A stretch of DNA of 64,000 bases. Origin: Cycas panzhihuaensis (lineage: Eukaryota > Cycadophyta). The stretch is taken from contig CM041465.1 in the NCBI GenBank assembly GCA_023213395.1, positions 110,677,741 through 110,741,740 of the forward strand. Reading direction: 5' to 3'. Under the pieces are notes generated by a model that made no database searches, was not told where the DNA came from, and was given only the letters and a program-made list of their open reading frames with translations. The position numbers and the translations under genes were made by a program. Positions 37,136 through 47,985 of the stretch are shown one piece after another (position 1 is the stretch's first letter; each line of letters begins with the position of its first letter).

Positions 37136-37610
37136 CATACTTCAAATATTATATTTTATTATTAGAATTCACAATAGTACAAACTTTTAGATCTGAACTG
37201 GGTATTACAAGATTTGAGACTAGTTTATATAGATCATTACTCCTAATATATTTTGTTATTATTTCTCCATTATTTTTTATATCTAATATGTGATAGATAC
37301 CTTCCTCATTAAACATGATTCTTAACCCTTTTTTGTGAAGTTGTGAAATAGATAAAAGATTCATTTTAAAGTCAGGGACCAATAGAATATTTCTAATTTT
37401 CTTTACATTGCCTTGTATGTTAATAGAGATAGTACCCACTCCTTTAATTCAAAGTAGATACTAAACTTCTAATTTTACTAATTTATTGATGTCATAAGAT
37501 TTTATAGTTTTATACCAATCTTGGTGATTTGTTATATGTCATAAAACTCCAAAGTCGATGAACCATAAATCTATTTCTAAAATAGGATAATGCCACAAGG
37601 TCATTATATT
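37136..37610 (-). pseudogene. Protease and pre-integrase part of the split copia element
   Basis: On the minus strand, near 37590-37560, a protease active-site remnant reads LWFIDFGVL, where copia proteases have W-I-D-S-G-A. The clean frame 37439-37149 contains GTISINIQGNVKKIRNILLV and LLSISQLHKKG, the copia protease C-terminus running into the GAG-pre-integrase domain. The reading then continues at 19280, on the other side of element 2. Gag is not found upstream: copia homology fades by about 37610, so this element is 5' truncated or rearranged. Confidence 0.82.
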
Positions 37611-38841
37611 AGTTGATTATTTTTAAAAAGGGTCTTAAGTAAATTTTAAATTAGATCACTTAAGTGAAATACACTTTCATGTAAATTATGTATAATTTTA
37701 TTTCACCTAACTATAATGCTCCCTCTCTTAATATAAAAGTAAAATCTCAATAAAGGAGGCTCACTCTTACCTCCCTATTTTGTGAGAGCTACTCTCTTTC
37801 TCTCAAGTCTCTCTTACTCCTATGTTTGCCTTTGGATTTAGTGCATCGAGAAGAAAGATAGATCTACTCTTTTCATGTCATATCAAAGTTTGCTTCCTTC
37901 ATATTCCTCACTTGTACTTGCGATGGAGTCATCACTTCCTTCTCTCCCATATGGTGAAGGAGATTTTGAAAGTAGATTTAGAAATATTTTGAAATAATTA
38001 TCATAGCATATTTAGTATTGTTTACTTTCCCTTTATTTTTTATAGGTTTGGAAGCATAATATAAGGAGTTGTAGGACCCAAGGATTCAAATCCTTTGGTA
38101 GCCATTTATGCTATCTCATTCTTCTTTTCCTTCCCCTCTTTTTGTCCATTTAACAAGGGGAAATGCTACCAAAAAGTTTCTAGCTTTTACAAGAATGATT
38201 GTAAGGGGATGTTCTACCCACTTTTTAAAAAGAGTTTAGAGTCATTTAAAATATCCATCATTGTATTCTCTCACCTTACCTATATTTGGATTTTGGTGAT
38301 AAAGAAAAGATGGAAATTTCATATGGTATCATGTGTTAATGAGATATTAGCAAGCTAAAATTTTTAGAGAAATAAGATTTACTTACTAAACTTCATAGGT
38401 CTATAAAATCTTCTATAGAACTCCAATTGACCTAATTCTAATTGATAAAGATAAGGATCTAAGTCTAGTTTCTAGTACAAAAACTGGCACCCAATTTCAT
38501 TGTTGTATAATAAAGTTATTACTATCTTAGTGAACAATAGTCTTTTTTGGTAAGAATTTTAAAAAAATATATTCTGCTAATCTTCTAGGATTGTAAAAAA
38601 AATTTTAGAATCTATTTAGACCTAATTCCACTTCCTAAATATGAAGCTCTAAGTTTAGTTTATAGCATAAAGATTAGTACTCAATTTTATTATCATAGGA
38701 AAAAGTTATTGCTATTTTAGTGAAGACTACTTTTTTGTATTAAAAAAAAGTGAAGAAATTTTCTTCCTTATTTTAATAAGGCTTAAAAGCTGATTATAAA
38801 AGTTTTACATAAATCATCTTGCTAAGTTATGTAAAACACTA
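37611..38841. other. Unassigned AT-rich region between copia and element A
   Basis: No gene is supported. A second CCCTCTCTTAATAT tract (polypurine on the minus strand) at about 37720 resembles the copia 3' end at 16673-16686. A tract CATATGGTATCATGTG near 38320 resembles a decayed tRNA-iMet primer site on the plus strand. The frame at 38095-38358 has no recognisable domain. Confidence 0.4.
38390..38768. repeat. Tandem duplication of an about 190-bp unit
   Basis: Two diverged copies lie head to tail; the block starting GACCTAATTC occurs at 38429 and 38619. Later matches include CACCCAATTTCATTGTTGTA with CTCAATTTTATTATCATAG, and TATCTTAGTGAACAATAG with TATTTTAGTGAAGACTAC. Confidence 0.75.
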
Positions 38842-41144
38842 TGGAATCACATCTGCAGGATGGTAACTACACTCAGTAGGAGTTAGGGTAGTCAACGATA
38901 AAATCCAGAATATAAGTATGATCCTATAAGTGGAAGAAACACCACACAGGCCATTCGTGCATCAAAATGCAGGTTTGGGACCCATGAATAGTGCATGACT
39001 TCCTTAAAGTAGATTGGTTCTTTGGTTTGGTGGGCGAGATATGAGTGAGGTATCTCAAAGAGCCCCAGGAGGTGAGGTCCCCCCACCCTTGGATGTCTAG
39101 AAGGAAAAAGGGAGACCCACAGAGGAAGAGGTCCCTTATGAGAAAGGAACATGGCACAAGTATAACAGGCATAAATGGATGATAAAAGAATGTACAATAG
39201 GGAAAAATAGAACACCTTAGGTCAACAAACCTAGGGCAGACCTAAAGGAAGAGAATGGGGGCAACAAAAGAGGAATCTTTGCTGTGATGCAAAGAAGAGA
39301 GGCACAAACCTTGGTAAGGGCAAAGAAGGTTGTGTATGTGTCAGTTGAAAATGTGAAGTGTAGAGGTAGTGGTAGCAAAAGTGATGTTGTGTATACTTTC
39401 AAATAAAGAAAAGATACAAACTGCACTCCTTCTCTCTCTTTTCATTTTACCAATGAAAGCTTAAGGAGGAGAAACATTTCACACACACATAAGCATGCAT
39501 GCTAACATGATGATATACCACTAAGGGGATATTTATGATTTAGTGAGAAGAGAAAAGGGGGGAGTGTAATCACTAAGATGCACCTTTCCTAAGAAAGCGC
39601 TCATGTAATGTGTGAATGCAAGATGAATGCATGCAAGCAAATTATTACCCTTCTCTTTTTATGTGGCTTGTCATGCAAGAATGTATGCCTAATGGCGACA
39701 AGAAGGGAAAGAGATAAGTAAGAGGGTATGGTACATGCCCAGAATGTCGCACGGCCGAAGGAGAACCATTTCTCATGTCCTGCATATGTCTTCCCATCCT
39801 TACTCAATACATGATGTTATCAGGACAAAGATGGAGTGGGGCTTCCTTACCTTCCCCTTGTAAAGAGAGATGCCAAATGGGAAAGAAAAGAAGGCAAATG
39901 ACTATGCAAGAAAGCAAAAAAGTGATAAAGAAAAGGAAGAGGGTAAGGGTTTAACTGGATTGGGGTGTTTCCTTCTCCTCATAAGTGTCACCGCATAACC
40001 TGCACCCACAAAGATCTTCACCCTCCCAAGAGGGGCTACCAAGAAGCAAAGTAGATATATATACAATAATATAAAAACAAGCACTGAAATATAGTGCATT
40101 ATGTTAATCAATCCACCATAAAGAACAACTCTATAAAGTGCTAAAGAAAGCACCCACACATGCCAAGCAAAGAGGAGGTTAGCCTTAGAATGGATAACCC
40201 TCCTACCAACGCACCTCTATGCTGCCCCAAGATGCAGGGAATAATAGATTGGAATAGCCTATGGGCAAAATATGGAAAAGGAAATGAATGTTGTAAAGAT
40301 TATGAAAGTCACCTATGTTGCAAGGATGCTACAAGCAACAAATTACAATGCAGGCTACACCAAAGCCAAAAAGCGTATTAGGCACTATTCAAGGCTAAAA
40401 GAGAGGCCCAAAAAGGGGGGGGGGGTGTGTAGGCCTGAGATCAGCACAATAAGTGCTACACATGCTAAAACCCAAGGTAGGCCCAATCTCAAAGACTCCT
40501 AGATGGCCCAAGTAAGGCATAGATGAAGGAGAGGAAGGAGGATGAGGGGTTTGCCCTTAAGGAGCAGGCTCAGTAGGTACGAATCCTGCCTTGCTTCCTT
40601 CTACTCACACCTTGTGAACTCTCTCCTGCAACCTTCTTAGAGAAAACTAGGGGAGGTTGAGAGATGACTAGGGTACAAGAAATAGTAAATAGAAACAATG
40701 GCTTTTTCATACAGGCAAACATAAAGAAATGATTTGTATGCTTAAAGGACTTACGTTTGCAAAGTAAGCCTAAAGTAGAAAGTAGAAAAAGGTGTGGGAT
40801 ACCTATTGGGCTATGTGAGGAGTAGGTTTGCCCCTATAGATAGTGAAAAATGGCAGGTTAGAGGAGCTTACAGGGTTTCTCTAAGTTACAGGAGGAGTAT
40901 GCTTGCTAAAGACTAAGAGGGGAGTATGAAGGCCACACCTAGGCACAGATCTATGCTTGGAGGCACTAATGGACGAGCTTGCTGCCACAAACCAGTGTTG
41001 CAATAAGAAAATCACAAGCTAGAGCAGCAAAAACCTAGGTATGACTAGCGTTCTACAGAGAGTTCCTTTGAGAAAGAGAGGAGAGAAGGGGAAGAAGTTA
41101 TTGAAGAGAGTTGTTAGAGAATCTAAAATAAGGTTATTTTTGGG

Positions 41145-41151
41145 ATTTATA
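41145..41151 (-). promoter_or_regulatory. TATA box of the type II LTR promoter
   Basis: On the minus strand TATAAAT lies about 130 bp after the hairpin block, in the sense of the element. Element B has a decayed version near 59790. Confidence 0.5.
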
Positions 41152-41278
41152 CCTACCCTAACCCTATTCAAGTGATTAGGGTTAGGTTAGGGCTGATTTG
41201 GTGACTAATCCATGTGGAAGTTCTACAAAAAATGTAAGAATTACCACAGTGGATTAAAAAAATAGTGTAAAATAGTCG

Positions 41279-41341
41279 CACCACTGTAAAGTTTGCGGTA
41301 CCACGGTAAACTTCGCAGTATCACTAAGTTTACAGCGGTGT
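41279..41341 (-). repeat. Hairpin block in the type II LTR
   Basis: The outer arms CACCACTGTAAAG and TTTACAGCGGTG pair imperfectly. Inside are GTAAAGTTTGCGGTACC and GTAAACTTCGCAGTATC, repeats of one word. Element B has the corresponding block at about 59920-59990. A related stretch recurs upstream of the antisense PMD frame (43545-43590). Confidence 0.7.
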
Positions 41342-41872
41342 GAAACCAGAATGCCATAAAAGCAATGATAAGGGTCCTAGGAGCCCTAAATGAGGATGTT
41401 CTAGGTCTAGGAGGGGTTGACCCTCCTGTCTAGGTGGGACAGTCCAAGTAAACATGTTGGGTAGACCAGGTAGGACATCAAGAGGTGGGATTCCTAGAAA
41501 TGTTATGAAAGGGTACAAAATGGCAACGACTCCTGGTGAGATGTCAAGAGTTACAATAGATGACCAGGGTCTGAGTGGATCATATAAGTTGGTCAAAGCT
41601 TGAGGCAATGTGGAGGTGATGTGGAGGGTTGTAGAGTGCCATGGGGATACATGCCTCATAGAGGGGCAGGTCCCATGGGTTGTCATAAGTTAGGGACATG
41701 CAAGATGCTAAAGCAGAAATACATAATCAATCATAAAGATGAGCCAATTAATCATGCAATCCAACCAATGCTTCAATCTACAATCTTTGAAGTAGCCAAG
41801 ATAGGAGAGAAAAGCATACCTGCGCTTACCTAAGTCAATCTATCCATACCCATTCCCGATAGCTGGGAAACA

Positions 41873-41888
41873 CTGCCCCCTTGGCAAT
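41873..41888 (-). other. Polypurine tract of element A
   Basis: The minus strand reads TTGCCAAGGGGGCAG, directly before the LTR start TGTTTCCC. Confidence 0.78.
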
Positions 41889-42059
41889 AGAGCCTCACTG
41901 CTCAGAAGCATGGTATGATGGTGAATGCTGGCAATAAAAATTGTTAGTAGTATGTGTATATGTAGCAAGCATAATAATGACAATGGCAGAATGTGTGGAT
42001 ATAAGAATAAGGGTGGAGTGCAAGATGGCCTGAGACTTGGGCAGCAAGGTGACCAAACA

Positions 42060-42640
42060 AGTCTCTCAGAGGTGGTCATCAAGAAGAGGGAGATGACACT
42101 CAAGGATGGGGCGGATAAGGCTGTCTTCCTTAACTTTGAAGGCACATGGGATGTGTTGGATATCAACAGATGAAAAATAAGCTAATAGGGACTTGGCGGT
42201 CGAAGCGAGGGCTCTCAAGCATGGGCATCACACCTGGTAGACCTGGGTGAGATGGGGTACCACAACCTGGGAGTCACAAAAGAGGACGATGGGTCCATGG
42301 TGGAAATGTAGTGCATCAGTGAGGGCTTCAAAAATGACTGTGTATTCAGCTTCATTATTAGTGACCTTCAAGAGGAAGATTTTGGAATGCAAGAAATCAT
42401 GTCTAGAAGGATTGTGAAGAATCCACATGATGGCAGAAGGACCAGGGTTACCACAACTTCTACCATCGGTAAAAATGTAGAGTGCCATAGGTGTAAAGCA
42501 AAGTGCCCCAGTGGGAAAATATGTGATAGAGTTGGTAGTATAGAAGGGACATGATGATGTAGAGTAACTGAAAAAAGGGACTCGAATGGATAGCAGCAAA
42601 GGTTGAAATAAGGGCAAGAGGACCCTGTGATGAGGCTACC
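42060..42640 (-). pseudogene. Second (archaeal-like) RNase H of element A
   Basis: On the minus strand the reading contains IFTDGRSCGNPGPS (near 42468-42427), then VTNNEAEYTVIFEALTDALH and IVLFCDSQVVVPHLTQVYQV, so the Asp, Glu and Asp of the active site are all present. The clean frame is 42617-42228, and the C-terminal part continues in another frame to about 42060. It is the best preserved RNase H copy in the window. It is the last domain before the polypurine tract, with the antisense PMD frame on its 5' side. In an active element it would degrade RNA during reverse transcription. Confidence 0.87.
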
Positions 42641-43047
42641 CAAAGGTGGAGTAGGCTATCCAACCAGTGGGAAAGATAGGGTGGAGGAAAGGCCCCTTTA
42701 GGGCACTGAAGCTTATTTAAGAAAGCAAAAAGCAACCATGGACGAAGGAAGCTCTCCCTTTGGGAGCTCTAGAGGCACGAACAAGCTGCAAAAATGAATC
42801 CAAGGTAGTGAAATGGGCCAAATGAGTATAAACTTGGGCATGCACACATGTAAAACAAGATGGAAGGGGCCTCGTGGAAGTCGATAGATGAGGCACCATG
42901 AATGCGTCTGAAAGAATGAGCAAAATAGAGATTGTAGAAGTAAAATGGGAGCTAGGGCCAGAAGGCAATAGTAATTAGGGATGAAGGATGGCCCTAAAGG
43001 CTTTCACGGTGATAGAAATGGAAGAAGTGCCTGTCAAGGGGCCCACT

Positions 43048-43086
43048 TATATAAGGAAACTTAATGAAAATGGAATTCATTTTCAT
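43048..43086 (+). promoter_or_regulatory. Candidate antisense promoter: TATA box and dyad
   Basis: TATATAA (43048-43054) is followed 9 bp later by a perfect 9-bp inverted repeat, ATGAAAATG and CATTTTCAT (43064-43086). Element B keeps the dyad almost intact at about 61888-61910, while its TATA is reduced to TATGTAAGG. It lies about 680 bp upstream of the PMD frame on the plus strand. Confidence 0.45.
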
Positions 43087-43486
43087 GGGCTCATGAGTGA
43101 TTCAAAGCCCTTTACCTTACGCAGTGGAGCACTACCTAACTTCGAAGGCATGTAGGGAGAGATCCAACCATTAGATTAGGATGCAAAGGTAGCCAACGAG
43201 ACCAGGGAGATGACATGGCAGTTGTGAGACTAGATCCAGTGAGTGGATCGTCTAAACCCAATCCCATTTCGTGAATTAATTTTTATTATTTTTTGTGAGT
43301 TTTAGAGTAGTTTTGGGCCCCTTAAGGGCAGAAAAGTGATATCCCGCAGTCTAAACTGGACCCAGAGAGAGGCAGGGCTAGGGCATTAGGTAGCCCTAGA
43401 CCTAGTGAGCCTGAGTGTAGCTCACTCGAATAAAAAATTTTAATTTTTTGGGCAAGAAATCCTTCCTTTTAGGGGGTGATATTTGT

Positions 43487-43600
43487 ACCATGGTAAAGAT
43501 CGTAGTGCTGCAATCTTTACCGTAGGGCCCCAATTGTTGGGGGACTGTGGTCAAACTCTGCAGTACCATGAAGTTTAGAGCTATGTGAAGCTAAAATCAC
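43487..43600 (+). repeat. Hairpin block upstream of the antisense frame, related to the LTR
   Basis: GGTAAAGAT and ATCTTTACC form a perfect 9-bp hairpin at 43494-43523. The stretch at about 43552-43590, with AAACTCTGCAGTACCATGAA, aligns with AAACTTCGCAGTATCACTAA of the LTR block near 41309. Element B keeps it at 62315-62405. Confidence 0.65.
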
Positions 43601-43730
43601 TGAAAAAATAAAAGACGGCCCAAAGGAGAGCCAAATCCCAACCTGAGAGGAGGGAGAGGCAGTCCTAAGGGTCAGTAGGTAGGTCTAGACAGGTTTTGAC
43701 TATTTTTTTGGGATTTTGCAGGTAGTTATC

Positions 43731-45596
43731 GCGGTGGAAAACCACGAAAACATAGGAATGGCCATATTGAGTTTTATAGAGATGATGTCTTGAGCGAACA
43801 AATAGGTCCTAGCGCAATATGGCCTACTAAAGGTCACATGGATTCCATAATACATGTTAGATTAATGACGTTTGTTCGATATAGTCTCACACTGGGACAT
43901 GCAAAGGCATGTATTCCACCTCCCCCAGGTAGGGGGGTCGGTCGACATCACTAGGGGAGCTACTTAGCAATGAGGTAGCACATAGGGAGGTAGCTATATT
44001 TTTCACTATACAAGATAGGTGGGAGAGGTGAGGGATGCCTTTATAGAGCATGGTTATGTCTGGAGTTCCCCGAGTGAGGAAGTTGATTACTTTATGCATT
44101 TTATTCTGGATATCCCAGAAACATAACTATAGAGATATACCCAGTAGGTGGATGGATGCAGTGAGGAGATACAAGGCCAGAGAGAGGCTTGACTGGGCCA
44201 CCTTGATAGTGGTGAACTTAATCGCCTAGTTAGATGCTATCAACATGGCGGGGAGAGGCGATGTTTCATATAGCATGCTACTACAGTGCTAGTTTTTCAA
44301 TCACTTCAGGGTGTTGGCGCCTACAGGAGGACTACACCCTATTTCAGAGTGGGCTCCCATGGTCCATAGGTGGCAGACTCAGTTTAGGGGGACCAAGGAC
44401 CAGGCACACGTCTGTCACTCAATGGAGGCTACGTCACTGGACCTTCTCACCATGGTGACCACATATTCAATCCATACAAAGGGGTGAGATGGAGTAGTAA
44501 TGACAAGGTAGGAGGATCCAAAGTCGCTCTTGGTTATGATAACAATGGAGGTGATGGCGATGATAGGGCTGGCCCATCTCGAGCCGTAGGAGGAGAGTCA
44601 AGACTATTTTGAGCCACAAGAGTAGAGGTTGGACCATTCAGAGCTATAGAGGAGGCTAGAGGCCTATTAACACAAGCCAAGAGGCTAAGGATTATGGGTA
44701 GGTCAAGGACAGAATCTATGCTAGTAGAGGAGGGAGGAGATGTCCTAGTAGCTGAGGCAGTAGTTGAGGTGGTATCGAAGGAAGAGGAGGTACTAGTAGT
44801 TGGTGGAGCACCTAAGGAGGAGGTTGTCTTCAGAGTCAAGTAGTTGATGACCCCAAGAGGTGAGACACTACGTTTTCCTATCATCCTTTTGATAGCCATA
44901 TGCTTAGTTGTTTGATTTTGGTTTGACATATAGCCCCATGTACTGACACATGCCATGTTGGACTTTGTAGGAGTACTAGAGATTCAGAGGTTGGTAGAGG
45001 TCATAATCTGTGAGATGTTCCCCTAGCCCTACGCGAAGGGGCAACCACCCATCTAAGTAGGAGAAGAGCCTAGATCGATAGGATCCCACACATCGGCATT
45101 CATCCCATTGGTTAGGGTGAGGGACATATGGATGGCTAAGTCCCAAGAGTGTGAGGCTCGCTTGGGACGACTACATGGTAAGCTAGAGGAGACCAAGGTA
45201 GAGAGAGATGCTCTATGAGGTCAAGTACAGGTGTTGGAGGCACAGGGAGGTGCAGGTGGATATGCCAAGAGTTAGATCAAAATGGCAGTACTAAAGGAGC
45301 ATCTCCGAGGGATGGAGGAGAGATAACAGAGTATGGAGGAGAGACTTTCGGGAGAAGGGAGTGAGAGAGATCGTATCCAGGCGTGATATGATTAGCTGGT
45401 AGACCAGGTGGTGTTAAGGTCATCACAGAGAAGGACACATACCCACATAACGATGATGACCTTGAGGAGACCACGAGATGAGAGGAGCGAGGCAGGGAGC
45501 TCCCGAAGACTGAGGAGGAGTTTGGGAGGTGTGTGGTCCCTAGGAGAGGGATCACATAGGCCAAGAGATGATACTCTAGGATTGGGGCAACAGTAG
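43731..45596 (+). pseudogene. Antisense plant mobile domain (PMD)-like frame of element A
   Basis: The reading runs opposite to integrase. The N-terminal part contains VVIAVENHENIGMAILSFIE and DIVSHWDMQRHVFHLPQVG (near 43880-43930), matching the W-x5-FHLPxGE start of PMD domains. A linker rich in Gly, Glu and Val follows (about 44500-44860). A likely coiled coil (ECEARLGRLHGKLEETKVER, about 45150-45210) and a basic tail come next, ending at a stop at 45594. Several frameshifts and stops break it. The sequence just before 43731, TTTTTTTGGGATTTTGCAG, looks like an intron acceptor. Function unknown; a chromatin or silencing role is inferred only from PMD relatives. Confidence 0.65.
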
Positions 45597-45599
45597 TAG

Positions 45600-46369
45600 G
45601 ATATAGTAGTTTTGATTTCACGAGGGGAAACCACGGACCTCCAGGGAGTCACCATATATTGCCACATAATTGTATTCCTCCCTGCAAGGATTCTGGATTC
45701 CCATAGATGGTGTACTATTCCATATGTATGATATGACACATGATGTTTATTTTATGTATATAGATGAGGGCCAATGGTAGCCCATTTAATGTATGAGTTG
45801 ATGCATATGACGTATGATGATGGATGATGCATGTTTGCTTTTACTTGTATGTGTATGTATGTATATGTATGTGTGCGTGGGTGCACGAGAAGATATGAGT
45901 CATGTTATCTGAGATGGTTATTACATGGTTTGTATTATGAAATTTGTTTGAGCTACACACGCTTCCTTTCATATAGGGTCACACTCCTAGTAGGCGCACA
46001 CATGATCACCATGAGTATAGGCGATGGACACACATGAGGCTAGGAAGAAGGATGACATATATGTCCTCATGGGAGCATAGCAGAATATGCAAACGAAATG
46101 CCAACGGAGGGGGAGTAGTAATACTCTAGCATATCCTCCTAGTTAGGAAATGTTCCCCAGCTCAAGAGCGACGTGGACAACACACCCAATTAGGAGGACG
46201 AGGCCTCCACAGAAAAGGAGACGAGAGAGGCTCTACGGGAGGAACCTAAGGAGAATGAGAAGGCCACCTTAAGAGGTTATTCCACCCATGACCAGGAGGA
46301 ATGAGAACACTCTTAAGATGGTAGTTTAGGCTCATTTTAGAGTGTGGAGGAGATAGTGAAGGAGTCATG
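45600..46369. other. Spacer between antisense frame and integrase of element A
   Basis: No domain is recognisable on either strand. TG-rich simple sequence lies near 45840-45880. The frame 45831-46037 has no known motif. Confidence 0.4.
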
Positions 46370-47970
46370 CATAGAATTTCTTGAGTAATTTCCCATTAAT
46401 AGCTTTCTCAAATTCAAGACCCTCCAGGGTGGCGACCTTATAAGCACCGTTATCGAGACTCTCGAGAATGACAAAGGGACCAACCCATTTGGGTCTGAAT
46501 TTGGTTAAGCGGTTGTGGAGATATTCTAATTTGAGGACTTAGTCCTTGGGATGCAAAGGACAAGAATGAAGATGTTTATCGTAGGTCCTTTGTGAGCAAG
46601 CCTTAGACATGAGATTTTCTTGGTAAGCAGCCAAGCATCTCTCATCCAAGGCCTTGAGATCTAAGAGGCAAGCCTAATGAATAAACTCCTCATTGATAAG
46701 ACCTCTAAGAGAAACACGTAGGGAGGGGATCTCCACTTCCAATGGGAGTACTGCCTCAGTTTCATAGACTAGGGAGAAAGGTGTCATTTCCATAATAGTA
46801 CAGATAGAGGTGTGATAGACCCATAGAGTGAAAGGGAATTAGAGGTGCCAATCTCTTTGAGATTGGGACACAATTTTCTTTAGGATAATTATGGGGGTTT
46901 TGTTAAATGATTTGACTTGGTCATTTGCCTGGGGGTAATAAGGAGATGAGGTTTTATGGGAAATTTTGAATTTCTCACAAAGTTCGTCCATCTCCTTATT
47001 GCAAAAAAGAGTTCCATTGTCTGTAATTAAGACATCCAGAATTCTGAAGCGATAAATGATATACTAGTAAACGAAGGTGGCTATCGTCTTACCAGGAGTG
47101 GTAATTAGAGGGATTGCTTTTGCCCATTTTGTGAAGTACTCTATGGTAGTCAAGATAAACCTGTGTTGTGATGAAGAGGGCGGCGATATAGCCCCAATGA
47201 GGTCTACCCCCATTGGGCGAAGGGCCATGGAGATATATAATGGGATGAAGAGTCTCAGAGGGCACATGGGTGATGTTGGCATGTTCTTGGCATCGTCAAC
47301 ATCTCAGGGCGTAGGCATAGGCATCCTTAAAGAGGGACAGCCAATAACAACCCATATGGAAAATCCTTTGGGCCATTGATTAGCCCCCAAAGTGGCCCCC
47401 ATAAATACCATTATGGAATTCATAGAGTATTTGGTCTACTTCATTAGGAGTGACACAGTGAGGAAGGATCCTATTAAAGGATCTCTTGTACAATACTTCA
47501 TCCATGAGGAAGTACTGCCTGGCAGTGGTCTGAATTCATGACCTAACTTTGTTACTAGCTTTTAGGTGGTATTTCTACTGAGTAAGGTACCACACAATGT
47601 CACCATACCACTTGCTATTAGCGAGCAGATGGGGGGTAAAGTCTTGAATGGTCAAGATAGACTCATCAAGGAGAGAATTATCCATAGGAACACTAAACTA
47701 GTTAGAAATAGGGGCATATGCGAGTTGTTCTACCACTACCATTCCCTTCTTCGATTTCCTATTAATGATTTGGAGATTGAATTCCTAAAGGAGAATGGAC
47801 CACCATCCAATCCTGTCTATCAGGTCAGATCAAGTGAGTAAGCAATACAAGGGAACAGACTGAACAATTACCATAGTGGTATTCCTGAGCAAGTAGTGCC
47901 TAAACTTCTTGGTCACCGGATGCACATCTATGGGATAATCACTAAGCTCAATATGAGTGATGATGGTCTA
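46370..47970 (-). pseudogene. RNase H end and integrase of element A
   Basis: On the minus strand, near 47905-47780, the C-terminal part of the first RNase H reads FRHYLLRNTTMVIVQSVPLY, then IGWWSILL. Integrase follows: the zinc finger shows FHNGIYGGHFGG and a Cys pair (47440-47290). The catalytic core begins PMGVDLIGAI, and FTKWAKAIPLITT sits near 47115. The C-terminal part reads GPFVILESLDNGAYKVATLE and ends near 46370. Frameshifts are visible. Integrase would insert the DNA copy into the host chromosome; this one is dead. Confidence 0.85.
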
Positions 47971-47985
47971 TGGTGATATCAAAGG

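Larger units (their letters stand above)
38842..41872 (-). repeat. 3' LTR of element A (3031 bp)
   Basis: On the minus strand it starts TGTTTCCCAGC after a polypurine tract and ends GATGTGATTCCA. The end matches 3651-3662 exactly. It is homologous to 58448-60487 and 47986-48641 (element B) and to 1922-3662. It contains a hairpin-rich block at 41279-41341 and a TATA box at 41145-41151. Open frames inside are chance frames. Confidence 0.82.
38842..47985 (-). mobile_element. Type II Tat-like Ty3/gypsy element A (5' truncated)
   Basis: On the minus strand the order is the end of RNase H, integrase, an antisense PMD frame, the second RNase H, polypurine tract and 3' LTR. Gag, protease and RT are missing: RNase H ends near 47970 against LTR sequence of element B. 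The base composition is clearly more GC-rich than type I. The order of the PMD frame and second RNase H is the reverse of type I. Confidence 0.85.

Noticed and set aside
37611-37735. Second copia polypurine tract and LTR start near 37720
   Set aside because: The tract CCCTCTCTTAATAT resembles the copia 3' end at 16673, but the adjoining text does not align well enough to define an LTR.
38320-38335. TGGTATCATG as a primer binding site of a plus-strand copia element
   Set aside because: About 9 of 12 bases match the tRNA-iMet site, but no LTR end or gag follows; too weak to call.
39601-40502. Several open frames of 60-90 residues on both strands
   Set aside because: All are inside the LTR of element A and have no known motif or conserved start between A and B.
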